DNA of 64,000 nucleotides from Colletes latitarsis (Eukaryota; Arthropoda; Insecta; Hymenoptera; Colletidae): contig NC_135141.1 in the NCBI RefSeq assembly GCF_051014445.1, forward strand, positions 12,710,001-12,774,000, read 5' to 3'. Each line of letters begins with the position of its first letter. Position 1 is the stretch's first letter. The notes under the pieces were generated by a model. The model saw only the letters and a list, made by a program, of their open reading frames with translations. It was not told where the DNA came from and ran no database searches. A program made the position numbers and the translations under genes. Positions 1 through 10,556 of this stretch are shown here, in pieces.

Positions 1-2819
1 TTTAGTGGACTGTTTCAGTGTGGTACCACATTTCTACGTGATACAAACCGGAAATAACCCAGGATCTGGCTAACAAGTATGCGAAAGATGCGAAATTATG
101 AGCCGGATGAGGGCAAATGCCAGACATAACCCAGATCCGACCGGTGTAACCCTCTAATATATTGTTCGAATCCAGGTTTAGTGGACTGTTTCAGTGTTGT
201 ACCACATTCCTACGTGATACAAACCAGAAATAACCCAGGATCTGGCTAACAAGTATGCGAAAGGTGCGATAGTATGAGCCTGATGAGGGCAAAGCCCAGA
301 CATAACCCTGACCTAACCGGTGTTATCCCCTAAAATATAGATCGAATCCAGGTTTAGTGGAATGTTTCAGAGTGGTACCACGTTTCTACGTGATCCAAAA
401 TAGAAAAAGCCCAGGATCTGGCCAACAGGTATGCGAATGATGCGAAAGTATGAGCCAGATGAGGGCAAATCCCAGACAAAACCCAGACCTAGCCGGTGTT
501 ATCCTCTAAAATATGCACCGAAACCAGGTTTAGTTGAATGTTTCAGTGTGGCACGACATTACTACGTGATCCAAACCAGATAAAACCCCAGGATCTGGCG
601 GACAAGTTTGCGATAAATGCGAAAGTATGAGCCAAATGAGGGCAAATGCCAGACATAACCCAGACCTAACCGGTGTTATCCTCTAAAATATGCATCGAAA
701 CCAGGTTTAGTTGACCGTTTGAGCGTGGTGCGACATTACTACGTGATCCAATCCAGAGAGAAGCCCAGGATCTGGCGGACAAGTTTGCGATAAATGCGAA
801 AGTATGAGCCAGATGGCGGCAAATCCCAGACATAAGCCAGACCTAACCGGTGTTATCCTCTAAAATATGCATCGAAACCAGGTTTAGTTGAATGTTTCAG
901 TGTGGTACGACATTACTACGTGATCCAAACAAGAGAAAACCCCAGGATCTGGCCAACGAGTATGCTATAAATGCGAAAGTATGAGCCAGATGGTTGCAAA
1001 TACCAGACGTAACACAAACCTAACCGTTGTTATCCTCTAGAATATTGTTCGAAACCAGGTTGAATTGACAGTTTCAGTGTGGTACCACATTACTACGTGA
1101 TCCAAACCAGTAAAACCCTAGGATCTGGACAACAGGTATGCGAAGGATGCGAAATTATGTGCCAGATGAGGGCAAATCCCAGAGGGAACCCAGACCTAAC
1201 CGGTGTTATCCTCTAAAATACAGATCGAATCCAGGTTAAGTGGACTGTTTCAGTGTGGTACCACATTTCTACGTGATCCAAACCAGAGGAAAACCCAGGA
1301 TCTGGCGAACATGTTTGCGATAAATGCGAAAGTATGAGCCTGATGTGGGCAAATCCCAGACATAACCCAGACCTAACCGGTGTTATCCTCTAAAATATAC
1401 ATCGAAACCAGGTTTAGTTGACCGTTTCAGTGTGGTGCGACATTACTACCTGATCCAATCCAGAGAAAAGCCCAGGATCTGGCGGACAAGTTTGCGATAA
1501 ATGCGAAAGTATGAGCCAGATGGGGGCAAATCCCAGACATAAGCCAGACCTAACCGGTGTTATCCTCTAAAATATTGATCCAATCCAAGTTTAATTGACT
1601 GTTTCAGTGTGGTACCACATTACTACGTGATCCAAACCAGTAAAACCCTAGGATCTGGTCAAGAGGTATGCGAAGGATGCGAAATTATGAGCCAGATGAG
1701 GGCAAATCCCAGATGAAACCCAAACCTAACCGGTGTTATCCTCTAAAATATAGATCGAAACCAGGTTTAATTGACAGTTTCACTGTGGTACCACATTACT
1801 ACGTGATCCAAACCAGAAAACCCCAGGATCTGGCCAACAGGTATGCGAAAGATGCGATAGTATCAGCCAGATAATGGCAAATCCCAGACATAACCCTGAC
1901 CTAACCGGTGTTAACCTCTAAAATATAAATCGAAACCAGGTTTAATTGACTGTGTCTGTGTGGTACCACATTACTGCGTGATCCAAACCAGAAATAGCCC
2001 AGGATCTGGCCAACAGGTATGCGAAAGATGCGAAAGTATGAGCCAGATGAGGGCAAATGCCAGACATAACCCAGATCCAACCGGTGTTATCCTCTAAAAT
2101 ATAAATCGAAACCAGGTTTAGTTGACTGTGTCTGTGTGGTACCACATTACTACGTGATCCAAAATAGAAAAAGCCCAGGATCTGGCCAACAGGTATGCGA
2201 ATGATGCGAAAGTATGAGCCAGATGAGGGCAAATCCCAGACAAAACCCAGACCTAACCGGTGTTATCCTCTAAAATATAGATCGAACCCAGGTTTAGTGG
2301 ACTGTTTCAGTGTGGTACCACATTTCTACGTGATCAAAACCAGAAAAAACCCAGGATCTGGCTAACAAGTGTGCGAAAGATGCGATAGTATGAGCCTGAT
2401 GAGGGCAAATCCCAGACATAACCCTGACCTAACCGGTGTTATCCACTAAAATATAGATCGAATCCAGGTTTAGTGGACTGTTTCAGTGTTCTATCACATT
2501 TCTACGTGATACAAACCAGAAAACCCCAGGATCTGGCCAACAGGTATGCGAAAGATGCGATAATATCAGCCAGATAATGGCAAATCCCAGACATAACCCT
2601 GACCTAACCGGTGTTATCCTCTAAAATATAAATCGAAACCAGGTTTATTTGACTGTGTCTGTGTGGTACCACATTACTGCGTGATCCAAACCAGAAATAG
2701 CCCAGGATCTGGCCAACAGGTATGCGAAAGATACGAAAGTATGAGCCAGATGAGGGCAAATGCCAGACATAACCCAGATCCAACCGGTGTGGTCCTCTAA
2801 AATATACATCGAAACCAGG

Positions 2820-2977
2820 TTTAGTTGACTGTTTCAGGGTTATCCAAACCAGAAAAGGCCCCGGATCTGGCCAACAGGTATGCGAAAGATGCGATAGTAT
2901 GAGCCTGATGAGGGCAAATCCCAGACAAAACCCAGACCTAACCGGTGTTATCCTCTAAAATATAGATCGAACCCAGG
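2820..2977 (+). repeat. Isolated 158-bp deleted monomer in block A
   Basis: TTTAGTTGACTGTTTCAG runs directly into GGTTATCCAAACC. The usual 23 bases between TTTCAG and TCCAAA, which include the palindrome, are replaced by 5 bases, a net loss of 18. The distance between flanking TTTA/TTTG starts is 158 bp. It is the only copy of this class I found left of 24.8 kb, which points to exchange between distant parts of the array or an old origin for the class. Confidence 0.9.
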
Positions 2978-3030
2978 TTTGGTGGACTGTTTCAGTGTGG
3001 TACCACATTTCTACGTGATCAAAACCAGAA
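2920..3030 (+). repeat. Copy 1 of a short duplication (offset 1762 bp)
   Basis: The stretch with AAAACCCAGACCTAACC, then GATCGAACCCAGG and the rare TTTGGTGGACTG, recurs 1762 bp downstream (about 4682-4792), ten monomers away. The rare TTTGG start makes the pairing specific. Outer limits are approximate. Confidence 0.8.
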
Positions 3031-3086
3031 AAAACCCAGGATCTGGATAACAAGTATGCGAAAGATGCGATAGTATGAGCCAGATG

Positions 3087-3305
3087 GTTGCAAACACCAG
3101 ACCTAACACAAACCTAACCGGTGTTATCCTTTAAAATATTGATCGAGGCCAAGTATAATTGACAGTTTCAGTGCGGTACGACATTACTACGCGATCCAAA
3201 CTAGAAAAAGCCCAGGATCTGAGCAACAAGTATGCGAAGGATGCGATAGTATGAGCCTGATGAGGGCAGATCCCAGACATAACCAATACCTAACCGGTGT
3301 TATCC
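3087..3305 (+). repeat. Copy 1 of a segment repeated at offset 2292 bp
   Basis: It carries the rare sequence GATCGAGGCCAAGTATAATT and the variants GTGCGGTACGAC and CTACGCGATCC, followed by GAGCAACAAG. The same combination recurs at about 5379-5597, 13 monomers downstream. A diverged relative with GATCGAGGCCAGG lies near 6843. Confidence 0.85.
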
Positions 3306-4474
3306 TCTAAAATATAAATCGATTCCAGGTTTAATTGACCGTGTCTGTGTGGTACCACATTACTGCTTGATCCAAACCAGAAATAGCCCAGGATCTGGCC
3401 AACAGGTATGCGAAAGATGCGACAGTGTGAGCCAGATGGTTGCAAATACCAGACCTAACACAAACCTAACCGTTGTTATCCTGTAGAATATTGTTCGAAA
3501 CCAGGTTGAATTGACTGTTTCAGTGTGGTACCACATTACTACGTGATCCAAACCAGTAAAACCCTAGGATCTGATCAACAGGTATGCGAAAGATGCGAAA
3601 GTATGAGCCAGATGAGGGCAAATGACTGACATAACCCAGAGACAACCGGTGTTATCCTCTAAAATATACATCGAAACCAGGTTTAGTTGACTGTTTCAGT
3701 GTGGCACGACATTACTACGTGATCCAAGCCAGAGAAAAACCAAGGATCTGGCGGACAAGTTTGCGATAAATGCGAAAGTATGAGCCCGATGAGGGCAAAT
3801 CCCAGACATAAGCCAGACCTAACCGGTGTTATCCCCTAAAATATTGATCCAATCCAAGTTTAATTGACTGTTTCAGTGTGGTACCACATTACTACGTGAT
3901 CCAAACTAGAAAAAGCCCAGGATCTGGCCAACAGGTATGCGACTGATGCGATAGTATGAGCCAGATGAGGGCAAATCGCAGACATAACCCTGACCTAACC
4001 GGTGTTATCCTCTAAAATATTGATCCAATCCAAGTTTAATTGACAGTTTCAGTGTGGTACCACATATTGACGTGATCCAAACAAGAAAACCCCAGGATCT
4101 GGCCAACAGGTATGCGACTGATGCGATAGTATGAGCCAGATGAGGGCAAATCCCAGACATAACCCTGACCTAGCCGGTGTTATCCTCTAAAATATAGGTC
4201 GAATCAAGGTTTAGTGGACTGTTTCAGTGTGGTACCACATTACTACGTGATCCAAACTTTGAAAAAGCCCTGGATCTGGCCAACAGGTATGCGAATGATG
4301 CGAAAGTATGAGCCAGATGAGGGCAAATCCCAGACATAACCCAGACCTAACCGGTGTTATCCTCTAAAATATAGGTCGAATCAAGGTTTAGTGGACTGTT
4401 TCAGTGTGGTACCACATTACTACGTGATCCAAACATTGAAAAAGCCCTGGATCTGGCCAACAGGTATGCGAATG
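3297..4474 (+). repeat. Segmental duplication copy 1 (offset 4055 bp)
   Basis: About 1.18 kb that recurs at 7352-8529. Shared rare features include AATCGATTCCAGG, CATTACTGCTTGATCC, ATCCTGTAGAATATTG, the unusual AAATGACTGACATAACCC and CACATATTGACGTGATCC. The offset of 4055 bp is 23 monomers. At both edges similarity falls to the family background. A few point differences separate the copies. Confidence 0.9.
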
Positions 4475-5378
4475 ATGCGATAGTATGAGCCTGATGAGGG
4501 CAAATCCCAGACATAACCCTGACCTAACCGGTGTTATCCTCTAAAATATACATCGAAACCAGGTTTAGTTGACTGTCTCAGTGTGGTACGACATTACTAC
4601 GTGATCCAAACCAGAGAAAAACCCAGGATCTGGTGGACAAGTTTGCGATAAATGCGAAAGTATGAGCCAGATGAGGGCAAATCCCAGACAAAACCCAGAC
4701 CTAACCGGTGTTATCCTCTAAAATATAGATCGAACCCAGGTTTGGTGGACTGTTTCAGTGTGGTACCACATTTCTACGTGATCAAAACCAGAAAAAACCC
4801 AGGATCTGGATAACAAGTATGCGGAAGATGCGATGGTATGAGCCTGATGAGGACAAATCCCAGACATAACCCTGACCTAACCGGTGTTATCCTCTAAAAT
4901 ATACATCGAAACCAGGTTTAGTGGACTGTTTCAGTGTGGTACCACATTTCTACGTGATACAAACTAGAAATAACCCAGGATCTGGCTATCAAGTATGCGA
5001 AAGATGCGTTAGTATGAGCCTGATGAGGGCAAATCCCAGACATAAGCCAGACCTAACCGGTGTTGTCCACTAAAATATTGGTGCAATCCAAGTTTAATTG
5101 ACTGTTTCAGTGTGGTACCACATTACTACGTGATCCAAACTAGAAAAGGCCGAGGATCTGGCCAACGGGTATCCGAATGATGCGAAAGCATGAGCCAGAT
5201 GAGGGCAAATCCCGGACATAACCCAGATCCGACCTGTGTTATCCTCTAATATATTGTTCGAATCCAGGTTTAGTTGACAGTTTCAGTGTGGTACCACATT
5301 ACTGCGTGATCCAAACCAGAAGAAAACCCAGGATCTGGCCAACAAGCATGCTATAAATGCGAAAGTATGAGCCAGATG

Positions 5379-5597
5379 GTTGCAAACACCAGACCTAACA
5401 CAAACCTAACCGGTGTTATCCTTTAAAATATTGATCGAGGCCAAGTATAATTGACTGTTTCAGTGCGGTACGACATTACTACGCGATCCAAACTAGAAAA
5501 AGCCCAGGATCTGAGCAACAAGTATGCGAAAGATGCGATAGTATGAGCCTGATGAGGGCAGATCCCAGACATAACCAATACCTAACCGGTGTTATCC
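5379..5597 (+). repeat. Copy 2 of the segment repeated at offset 2292 bp
   Basis: This matches 3087-3305, sharing GATCGAGGCC, GTGCGGTACGAC and CTACGCGATCC. Differences such as GACAG versus GACTG after TATAATT show limited divergence since duplication. Confidence 0.85.
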
Positions 5598-7351
5598 TCT
5601 AAAATATTGAGCCAATCCAGGTTTAATTGACTGTTTCAGTGTGGTACCACATTACTGCGTGATCCAAACCAGAAGAAAACCCAGGATCTGGCCAACAAGC
5701 ATGCTATAAATGCGAAAGTATGAGCCAGATGGTTGCAAACACCAGACCTAACACAAACCTAACCGTTGTTATCCTTTAGAATATTGTTCGAAACCAGGTT
5801 GAATTGACAGTTTCAGTGTGGTGCCACATTACTACGTGATCCAAACCAGTAAAACCCTAGGATCTGGTTAACAGGTATGCGAAGGATGCGAAAGTATGAG
5901 CCAGATGAGGGCAAATCCCAGACAAAACCCTGACCTAACCGGTGATATCCTCTAAAATATAGGTCGAATCTAGGATTAGTGGAGTGTTTCAGTGTGGTAC
6001 CACATTTCTACGTGATACAAACCAGAAATAATCCAGGATCTGGCTAACAAGTATGCGAAAGATGCGATAGTATGAGACTGACGAGGGCAAATCCCAGACA
6101 TAACCCTGACGTAACCGGTGTTATCCTCTAAAATATACATCGAAACCAGGTTTAGTTGACTGTTTCAGTGTGGCACGACATTACTACGTGATCCAAACCA
6201 GAGAAAAACCAAGGATCTGGCCAACAGGTATGCGACTGATGCGATAGTATGAGCCAGATGAGGGTAAATCCCAGACATAACCCTGACCTAGCCGGTGTTA
6301 TCCTCTAAAATATACATCGAAACCAGGTTTAATTGAAAGTTTCAGTGTGGTATGACATTACTACGTGATCCAAACCAGAGGAAAACCCAGGATCTGACGA
6401 AGAAGTTTGCGATAAATGCGAAAGTATGAGCCAGGTGAGAGCAAATCCCAGACATAAGCCAGACCTAACCGGTGTTATCCTCTAAAATATTGTTCGAATC
6501 CAGGTTTAATTGACTGATTCTGTGTAGTACCACATTACTACGTGATCCAAACTAGAAAAGGCCCAGAATCTGGCCAACAGGTATGCGAATGATGCGAAAG
6601 TATGAGCCAGATGTGGGCAAATCCCAGACATAACCCAGACCTGACCGGTGTTATCCTCTAAAATATGCATCGAAACCAGGTTTAGTTGAATGTTTCAGTG
6701 TTGAACCACATGACTATGTGATCCAAACCAGAAAAAGCCCAGTATCTGGCCAACAAGTATGCTATAAATGCGAAAGTATGAGCCAGATGGTTGCAAATAC
6801 TTGACCTAACACAAACCTAACCGGTGTTATCCTTTAAAATATTGATCGAGGCCAGGTTTAATTGACTGTTTCAGTGTGGTACGACATTACTACGCGATCC
6901 AAACTAGAAAAAGCACAGGATCTGACCAACAAGTATGCGATATATGCGAAATTATGAGCCTGATGAGGGCAAATCCCAGACATAACCAAGACCTAACCGG
7001 TGTTATCCTCTAAAATATTGAGCCAATCCAGGTTGATTTGACGGTTTCAGTGTGGTACCGCATTACTACGTGATTGAAACCAGTAAAACCCTAGGATCTG
7101 GTCAACAGGTATGCGAAAGATGCGATTGCATGAGCCTGATGAGGGCAAATCCCAGACATAAGCCAGACCTAACCGGTGTTATCCTCTAAAATATTGATCC
7201 AATCCAAGTTTCATTGACTGTTTCAGTGTGGTACCACATTTCTACGTGATACAAACCAGAAATAACCCAGGATCTGGCTAACAAGTATGCGAAGGATGCG
7301 ATAGTATGAGCCAGATAATGGCAAATCCCAGTCATAACCCTGACCTAACCG

Positions 7352-8529
7352 GTGTTATCCTCTAAAATATAAATCGATTCCAGGTTTAATTGACTGTGTC
7401 TGTGTGGTACCACATTACTGCTTGATCCAAACCAGAAATAGCCCAGGATCTGGCCAACAGGTATGCGAAAGATGCGACAGTGTGAGCCAGATGGTTGCAA
7501 ATACCAGACCTAACACAAACCTAACCGTTGTTATCCTGTAGAATATTGTTCGAAACCAGGTTGAATTGACTGTTTCAGTGTGGTACCACATTACCACGTG
7601 ATCCAAACCAGTAAAACCCTAGGATCTGATCAACAGGTATGCGAAAGATGCGAAAGTATGAGCCAGATGAGGGCAAATGACTGACATAACCCAGAGACAA
7701 CCGGTGTTATCCTCTAAAATATACATCGAAACCAGGTTTAGTTGACTGTTTCAGTGTGGCACGACATTACTAAGTGATCCAAGCCAGAGAAAAACCAAGG
7801 ATCTGGCGGACAAGTTTGCGATAAATGCGAAAGTATGAGCCTGATGAGGGCAAATCCCAGACATAAGCCAGACCTAACCGGTGTTATCCCCTAAAATATT
7901 GATCCAATCCAAGTTTAATTGACTGTTTCAGTGTGGTACCACATTACTACGTGATCCAAACTAGAAAAAGCCCAGGATCTGGCCAACAGGTATGCGACTG
8001 ATGCGATAGTATGAGCCAGATGAGGGCAAATCGCAGACATAACCCTGACCTAACCGGTGTTATCCTCTAAAATATTGATCCAATCCAAGTTTAATTGACA
8101 GTTTCAGTGTGGTACCACATATTGACGTGATCCAAACTTGAAAACCCCAGGATCTGGCCAACAGGTATGCGACTGATGCGATAGTATGAGCCAGATGAGG
8201 GCAAATCCCAGACATAACCCTGACCTAGCCGGTGTTATCCTCTAAAATATAGGTCGAATCAAGGTTTAGTGGACTGTTTCAGTGTGGTACCACATTACTA
8301 CGTGATCCAAACTTTGAAAAAGCCCTGGATCTGGCCAACAGGTATGCGAATGATGTGAAAGTATGAGCCAGATAAGGGCAAATCCCAGACATAACCCAGA
8401 CCTAACCGGTGTTATCCTCTAAAATATAGGTCGAATCAAGGTTTAGTGGACTGTTTCAGTGTGGTACCACATTACTACGTGATCCAAACTTTGAAAAAGC
8501 CCTGGATCTGGCCAACAGGTATGCGAATA
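7352..8529 (+). repeat. Segmental duplication copy 2 (offset 4055 bp)
   Basis: Near-identical to 3297-4474, with scattered changes (for example CCACGTGATCC here where copy 1 has CTACGTGATCC, and CTAAGTGATCC for CTACGTGATCC). It retains the same order of monomer subtypes, so the duplication is in register and in direct orientation. Confidence 0.9.
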
Positions 8530-9518
8530 ATGCGAAAGTATGAGCCAGATGAGGGCAAATTCCAGACATAAGCGAGACCTAACCGGTGTTGTCCACTAAA
8601 ATATTGGTGCAATCCAAGTTTAATTGACTGTTTCAGTGTGGTATCACATTACTACGTGATCCAAACTAGAAAAGGCCCAGGATCTGGCCAACAGGTATGC
8701 GAATGATGCGAAAGTATGAGCCAGATGGTTGCAAATACCAGACCTAACACAAACCTAACCGATGTTATACTTTAGAATATTGTTCGAAATCAGGTTGAAT
8801 TGACTGTTTCAGTGTGGTACCACATTAGTACGTGATTCAAACCAGTAAAACCCTAGGATCTGATCAACAGGTATGCGAAAGATGCGAAAGTATGAGACTG
8901 ACGAGGGCAAATCCCAGACATAACACTGACCTAACCGGTGTTATCCTCTAAAATATACATCGAAACCAGGTTTAGTTGACAGTTTCAGTGTGGTACCACA
9001 TTACTACGCGATCCAAACCAGAAGAAATCCCAGGATCAGGCCAACAAGTTTGCGATTAATGCGAAAGTATGGGCCAGATGATTGCTAATACCAGACCTAA
9101 CACAAACCTAACCGTTGTTATCATCTAGAATATTGATCGAAACCAGGTTGAATTGACGGTTTCAGTGTGGCACCACATTACTACGTGCTCCAAACCAGTA
9201 AAACCCTAGGATCTGGTCAACAGGTATGCGAAGGATGGGAAAGTATGAGCCAGATGAGGGCAAATCCCAGACATAACACAGACCTAACCGGTGTTATTCT
9301 CTAAAATATACATCGAAACCAGGTTTAGTTGACTGTTTCAGTGTGGTACGACATTACTACGTGATCCAAACCAGAAGAATACCCAGGATCTGACGAACAA
9401 GTTTGCGATAAATGCGAAAGTATGACCCAGATGAGGGCAAATCCCAGACATAAGCCAGACCTAACCGGTGTTATCCTCTAAAATATTGGTGCAATCCAAG
9501 TTTAATTGACTGTTTCAG

Positions 9519-9530
9519 TGTGGTACCACA
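9519..9530. repeat. 12-bp perfect palindrome within the monomer
   Basis: TGTGGTACCACA reads identically on both strands and contains a GGTACC (KpnI/Acc65I) site. It is the longest perfect dyad I see in the consensus monomer and recurs in many copies. Frequent variants break it at the centre (GTGGTAGCAC, GTGGTACGAC), and the 158-bp class lacks it completely. Short dyads in centromeric satellites have been proposed to favour non-B DNA or protein binding. No specific binding protein can be named from this sequence, and it does not match the CENP-B box. Confidence 0.9.
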
Positions 9531-9578
9531 TTACTACGTGATCCAAACTAGAAAAGGCCCAGGATCTGGCCCACAGGT

Positions 9579-9596
9579 ATGCGAATGATGCGAAAG
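9579..9596 (+). repeat. Internal 9-bp tandem duplication
   Basis: Within the monomer, ATGCGAAAG occurs twice in direct succession (here ATGCGAATG then ATGCGAAAG). The second copy is usually GCGAAAGTATGAG or GCGATAGTATGAG, while the first varies more (GCGAAAGATG, GCGATAAATG, GCGAATGATG, GCGACTGATG). This looks like a fossil of a shorter ancestral repeat. Confidence 0.85.
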
Positions 9597-9618
9597 TATG
9601 AGCCAGATGAGGGCAAAT

Positions 9619-9640
9619 CCCAGACATAACCCAGACCTAA
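9619..9640 (+). repeat. Internal 11-bp tandem duplication
   Basis: CCCAGACATAA is followed immediately by CCCAGACCTAA, one mismatch apart. The same pair occurs in a large fraction of monomers, with a common variant in which the second half becomes CCTGACCTAA. The 11-bp period is close to one DNA helical turn. Together with the 9-bp pair it suggests that the 176-bp unit grew from short tandem motifs. Confidence 0.85.
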
Positions 9641-9676
9641 CCGGTGTTATCCTCTAAAATATAGGTCGAATCAAGG

Positions 9677-10556
9677 TTTAGTGGACTGTTGCAGTGTGGT
9701 ACCACATTTCTACGTGATCCAAACCAGTAAAGCCCAGGATCTGGCCAAAAGGTATGCGAAAGATGCGAAAGTATGAGCCAGATGTGGGCAAATCCCAGAC
9801 ATAACCCTGACCTAGCCGGTGTTATCCTCTAAAATATAAATCGATACCAGGTTTAATTGACTGTTTCAGTGTGGTACGACATTACTACGTGATCCAAACC
9901 AGAGAAGAACCAAGGATCTGGCGGACAAGTTTGCGATAAATGCGAAAGTATGAGCCAGATGTGGGCAAATCCCAGACATAACCCAGACCTAACCGGTGTT
10001 ATCCTCTAAAATATAGGTCGAATCAAGGTTTAGTGGACTGTTGCAGTGTGGTACCACATTTCTACGTGATCCAAACCAGTAAAGCCCAGGATCTGGCCAA
10101 AAGGTATGCGAAAGATGCGATTGCATGAGCCTGATGAGGGCAAATCCCAGGGCTAACCCTGACCTAGCCGGTGTTATCCTCTAAAATATAAATCGATACC
10201 AGGTTTAATTGACTGTTTCAGTGTGGTACGACATTACTACGTGATCCAAACCAGAGAAGAACCAAGGATCTGGCGGACAAGTTTGCGGTAAATGCGAAAG
10301 TATGAGCCAGATGTGGGCAAATCCCAGACATAACCCAGACCTAACCGGTGTTATCCTCTAAAATATAGGTCGAATCAAGGTTTAGTGGACTGTTGCAGTG
10401 TGGTACCACATTTCTACGTGATCCAAACCAGTAAAGCCCAGGATCTGGCCAAAAGGTATGCGAAAGATGCGAAAGTATGAGCCAGATGTGGGCAAATCCC
10501 AGACATAAGCCAGACCTAACCGGTGTTATCCTCTAAAATATTGATCCAATCCAAGT
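9677..10556 (+). repeat. 352-bp dimer series (X-Y-X-Y-X)
   Basis: Two monomer subtypes alternate. X has GGTCGAATCAAGG upstream of TTTAGTGGACTGTTGCAG and CCAAAAGGTATGCG. Y has AATCGATACCAGG upstream of TTTAATTGACTG, then GAGAAGAACCAAGG. X starts fall at 9677, 10029 and 10381, exactly 352 bp apart. The X-Y-X motif is also the start of each large HOR unit in block B, so this dimer expansion is probably at or near the origin of that HOR. Confidence 0.88.

Larger units (their letters stand above)
1..9676 (+). repeat. Block A: heterogeneous monomers with dispersed duplications
   Basis: Adjacent monomers here are much more diverged from each other than in block B, and no single period repeats throughout. 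Several subtypes alternate: TTTAGTGG copies, GATGAGGGC copies, GATGGTTGC copies followed by ACACAAACCTAACC, and GTTTGCGATAAATGCG copies. Kilobase-scale internal duplications are listed separately. Only one 158-bp monomer was found in the block. There are no genes or foreign insertions. Confidence 0.9.
9501..9676 (+). repeat. Representative full-length 176-bp monomer
   Basis: This copy is close to the consensus and exactly 176 bp from TTTAATTGAC to the next TTTAGTGG. It serves as a coordinate frame for the family. Monomer positions 19-30 are a palindrome, 67-77 hold TGGCC-AACAGG (this copy has CCACAGG), 79-96 a 9-bp tandem repeat, 119-140 an 11-bp tandem repeat, 141-150 the CCGGTGTTAT block, 151-162 the AT-rich CCTCTAAAATAT, and 164-172 the variable GATCGAAAC or GTTCGAATC motif. 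The start base is arbitrary because the repeat is circularly permutable. Confidence 0.95.

Noticed and set aside
130..150. Telomere-like CCTAACC within each monomer
   Set aside because: It is a single motif per monomer, not a tandem run of telomeric hexamers or heptamers. Insufficient to suggest an interstitial telomere.
1942..2232. Minus-strand open frames (also at 3360, 7415, 24093, 26182, 48883, 53586, 60056 and 60486)
   Set aside because: They are reverse readings of the same monomers and give the same peptide themes from different copies; no independent evidence for coding.
9519..9530. Operator or restriction-modification role for the GGTACC palindrome
   Set aside because: It is part of a non-coding satellite repeated hundreds of times with no gene nearby. 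It explains only that KpnI/Acc65I would cut many monomers.
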